NCBI GenBank assembly: GCA_017562135.1
Contig: QEYB01001152.1
Span: 310,001-374,000, forward strand
DNA length: 64,000 bases
Reading direction: 5' to 3'
Origin: Dipylidium caninum
Taxonomy: Eukaryota > Platyhelminthes > Cestoda > Cyclophyllidea > Dipylidiidae
Made by a program: the position numbers and the translations under genes. Shown here one piece after another: positions 61,862-64,000 of the stretch (position 1 is its first letter; the number at the start of each line of letters is the position of its first letter). The notes beneath the pieces are model-generated. The model did not search any database. It was not told the DNA's origin and saw only the letters and a program-made list of their open reading frames with translations.

Positions 61862-64000
61862 GTAAGTTTGCGGTAGCAAGGCGCCGGGGCTTTTTCGGCA
61901 AATAGCAGTTAAGATAAGGGGAAGTGAACGACAGCACAAAGAGCTTTGCTGGGGAAGAAGCACTGTTCCGAAGGGCCATTATTTATGGGCAAGGCAGGCC
62001 CAGATTTCGGCTGCGTTTGTGTTGCCTAGCGGACCTGTGTGATTGATGCACCCGCTCGTCTGTATCGCCTAGCTGCACAAATCCCCTTGCCATGGCAAAG
62101 GACCGTCACCCCCTCTTAATGTAATTTATCCACATTATAGAAGTTTAAGTTTGCTATGTGGAAGAGCACAATCCAGAAAAGCATTAGTTGATCCATGAGG
62201 TCCAAACGAGGGAATGGAAGGGCTTCAGATTGACCCTCAGACTTTTGGAAGGTTAGAGTGCGACCCGATGGGAGCGAAATGAGCCAGGATGCGGCTTGTA
62301 TAATCTCTTGTCTCCTCAGCGTCTCACGCATAAAAGTTATAACACTTCGGAGGAGATGTCCTTACGCCTAAGTCAACACCAGGTCGCACAACCTTTGGTT
62401 CACTGCTTGAATAAATCACTACCTCGACAGCACTGACGTCTATGTTGTCCGGCGATCCTCTGCAAAGATTGTCTTCCTTTCATTCTGTCATCTTATTCGG
62501 GTAAAGCATTTCTCCTGGTCGTGCAATTAAGGAGATCGTCGCCCTAAACCAGAAGGCAGCAGGTACTGTTCATCTCACACTTTCTGTGACATTTTCAAAC
62601 CACAGAGTCTCTTTCCAAGTGGCAGATGAAAGTTTCGGCGTAGCCAAACAATCTATAACTTTGCCCCACGACCAACGCCCTAAAACCTGGTGTTGTGTGT
62701 CCTCGGGGGAGCCCGTCGCTGTCCAACAGCGTTCCGGCTTCCCAAGCGGGAGGCTAGCATACCGGCAGTTGTTTTACGAAGACCGCACTCCTCCGACGCT
62801 GGAGAACATAAGTTCGGTGAGATCCAGGCCGCACTTGAGACCTGCCGCTCGAGGGCGACCTGACGAGGGGCGTCTCACTTCCCTCTCCGCAGTCTCCATA
62901 AGAGGCCACGCGTCTGCTTTGGCACTCCCAGCAATAAGCCACTGTAAATCAGAACACTCGCCCGGAGGAGAAGTAGTAGCACCGCTTCGTTGATTAAGAT
63001 AAAGACAAACCGTTCGGAATCGGAGGCGCCTTTAGTGTCCGAGCTGGCGCTGCTGTCGGACGGAGGGGAAAGTATTCCACTCTTCCGTGCAAGGACGTCA
63101 CTGGCTTTTTGGCCCAGTGTGGACGTTGCTTCCGCGGGTGCGTGGTCAGGAATGGCCGCAGTAGTGGGCGAGGCGATGGCCGACTTCGGCCATAGCTGTA
63201 TGTAGGAGGGCTGTGCACCGGCGAAAACAGACGGTCGACCTGCATAATCTCGCCAGCCTGTAAGTGCGGAGTCATAAAAACCAGTGGCGAGGTCGATTAA
63301 TTCGCATGTCGATGATCCACGCGGTATTTTCGCGCTACCCGCAGGGATTTATGCTAATGTCATCTGCGGCGCGTTCGCAGATGCGCCTCCGGCGGCCACA
63401 ACCCGGAGTTGCGCAGCCCTGGTCGCCTCGTCTGCTGTGGAGTCCTCTTCGCCCGCACACGCGGCTTCGCCTCGTCCTCGGCCTTCCCACTCGGCCTAAT
63501 TTCACCGACCGTAGTTGCGGTGCAACAATAATGGGGATATCTTTTTGAGTTCCGAGTACCATGTCATATTTCGTTAATTATGCGCCGAGTTACGCCGGAA
63601 TGGCAATGCTTCCAGGCCAAGTAAGGCTGCCTATTCGTGGCGGGACAGATAAGTGTGAGAGGTGAGGGGTAAGGCACAGGACATTATAATGCGATTCACA
63701 GTCTGTGCCGGCAGAAACGGACTGGATCGAGTCGAGTGCAGCAGTGGCGCAAGCCAGGGCCTCCATACGCCCAGTAACGCGGTCATCACGACGGGACTGA
63801 GCGGCACAGGGGACCGTCAACCCGGACGTATGTGTCGAGTTGCCGCCCCCACCCTCGGCCGTCGTACTCACCTCGCTCAGCATTGAGGAACGCGCTGTGG
63901 CAAGCGTTGACCCAGGCGTAAACTCGACCGGTGCTCGTAGTTATCATCCAACGCAGAATTAGAATGGCCCACAGTTTGTCGTACTGGATGAAGATTCTCC
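61862..64000. other. right flank, probably intron of the preceding gene
   Basis: No exon continuing the 60.4 kb gene was recognised. Frames at 62586-62993 (135 codons, plus) and 63264-63548 lack motifs. If the donor at 61862 is used, its next exon lies beyond 64 kb or was missed. Confidence 0.4.

Overview
This is eukaryotic nuclear DNA, most likely from a parasitic flatworm and probably a tapeworm (cestode). I infer this from spliced conserved animal genes, many very short GT-AG introns (31 to 47 nt) mixed with kilobase-long ones, degraded mariner transposons, and the overall divergence of the proteins. The species cannot be fixed from the sequence alone. Exon models below were spliced by eye, using reading frame, GT-AG signals and protein similarity.

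Layout. (1) 1-4.5 kb, AT-rich: the 3' half of a plus-strand SUGT1 (SGT1 co-chaperone) gene entering from the left edge. (2) 4.5-28 kb, visibly richer in G+C and gene-poor: one clear gene, a minus-strand EGR-type three-zinc-finger transcription factor (12.8-14.0 kb). The rest is long non-coding DNA with a mariner relic near 23 kb, an isolated TATA box near 22.3 kb and one possible exon near 17.5 kb. (3) 28-53.3 kb, AT-rich and gene-dense: ARF6 (minus), MAF1 (plus), STARD7-like START protein (minus) and a long USP7 deubiquitinase (plus). ARF6/MAF1 and STARD7/USP7 are head-to-head pairs; MAF1/STARD7 are tail-to-tail. A second mariner relic lies inside a STARD7 intron. (4) 53.3-64 kb, G+C-richer again: a possible small secreted protein (minus, 58 kb) and the long serine-rich first coding part of an unrecognised protein (60.4-61.9 kb) that reaches a kinase-like glycine loop exactly at a splice donor.

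The recognised genes are cell housekeeping and signalling genes: chaperone, vesicle-traffic GTPase, RNA polymerase III repressor, lipid transfer and deubiquitination. Their proximity shows no common pathway. I found no bacterial-type operon, CRISPR array, rRNA or convincing tRNA. The points most worth follow-up are the mini-intron and micro-exon architecture, a GC-AG intron with a possible 30-nt cassette exon in STARD7, the enlarged USP7, the EGR regulatory context, and the unassigned genes at 58 and 60 kb.
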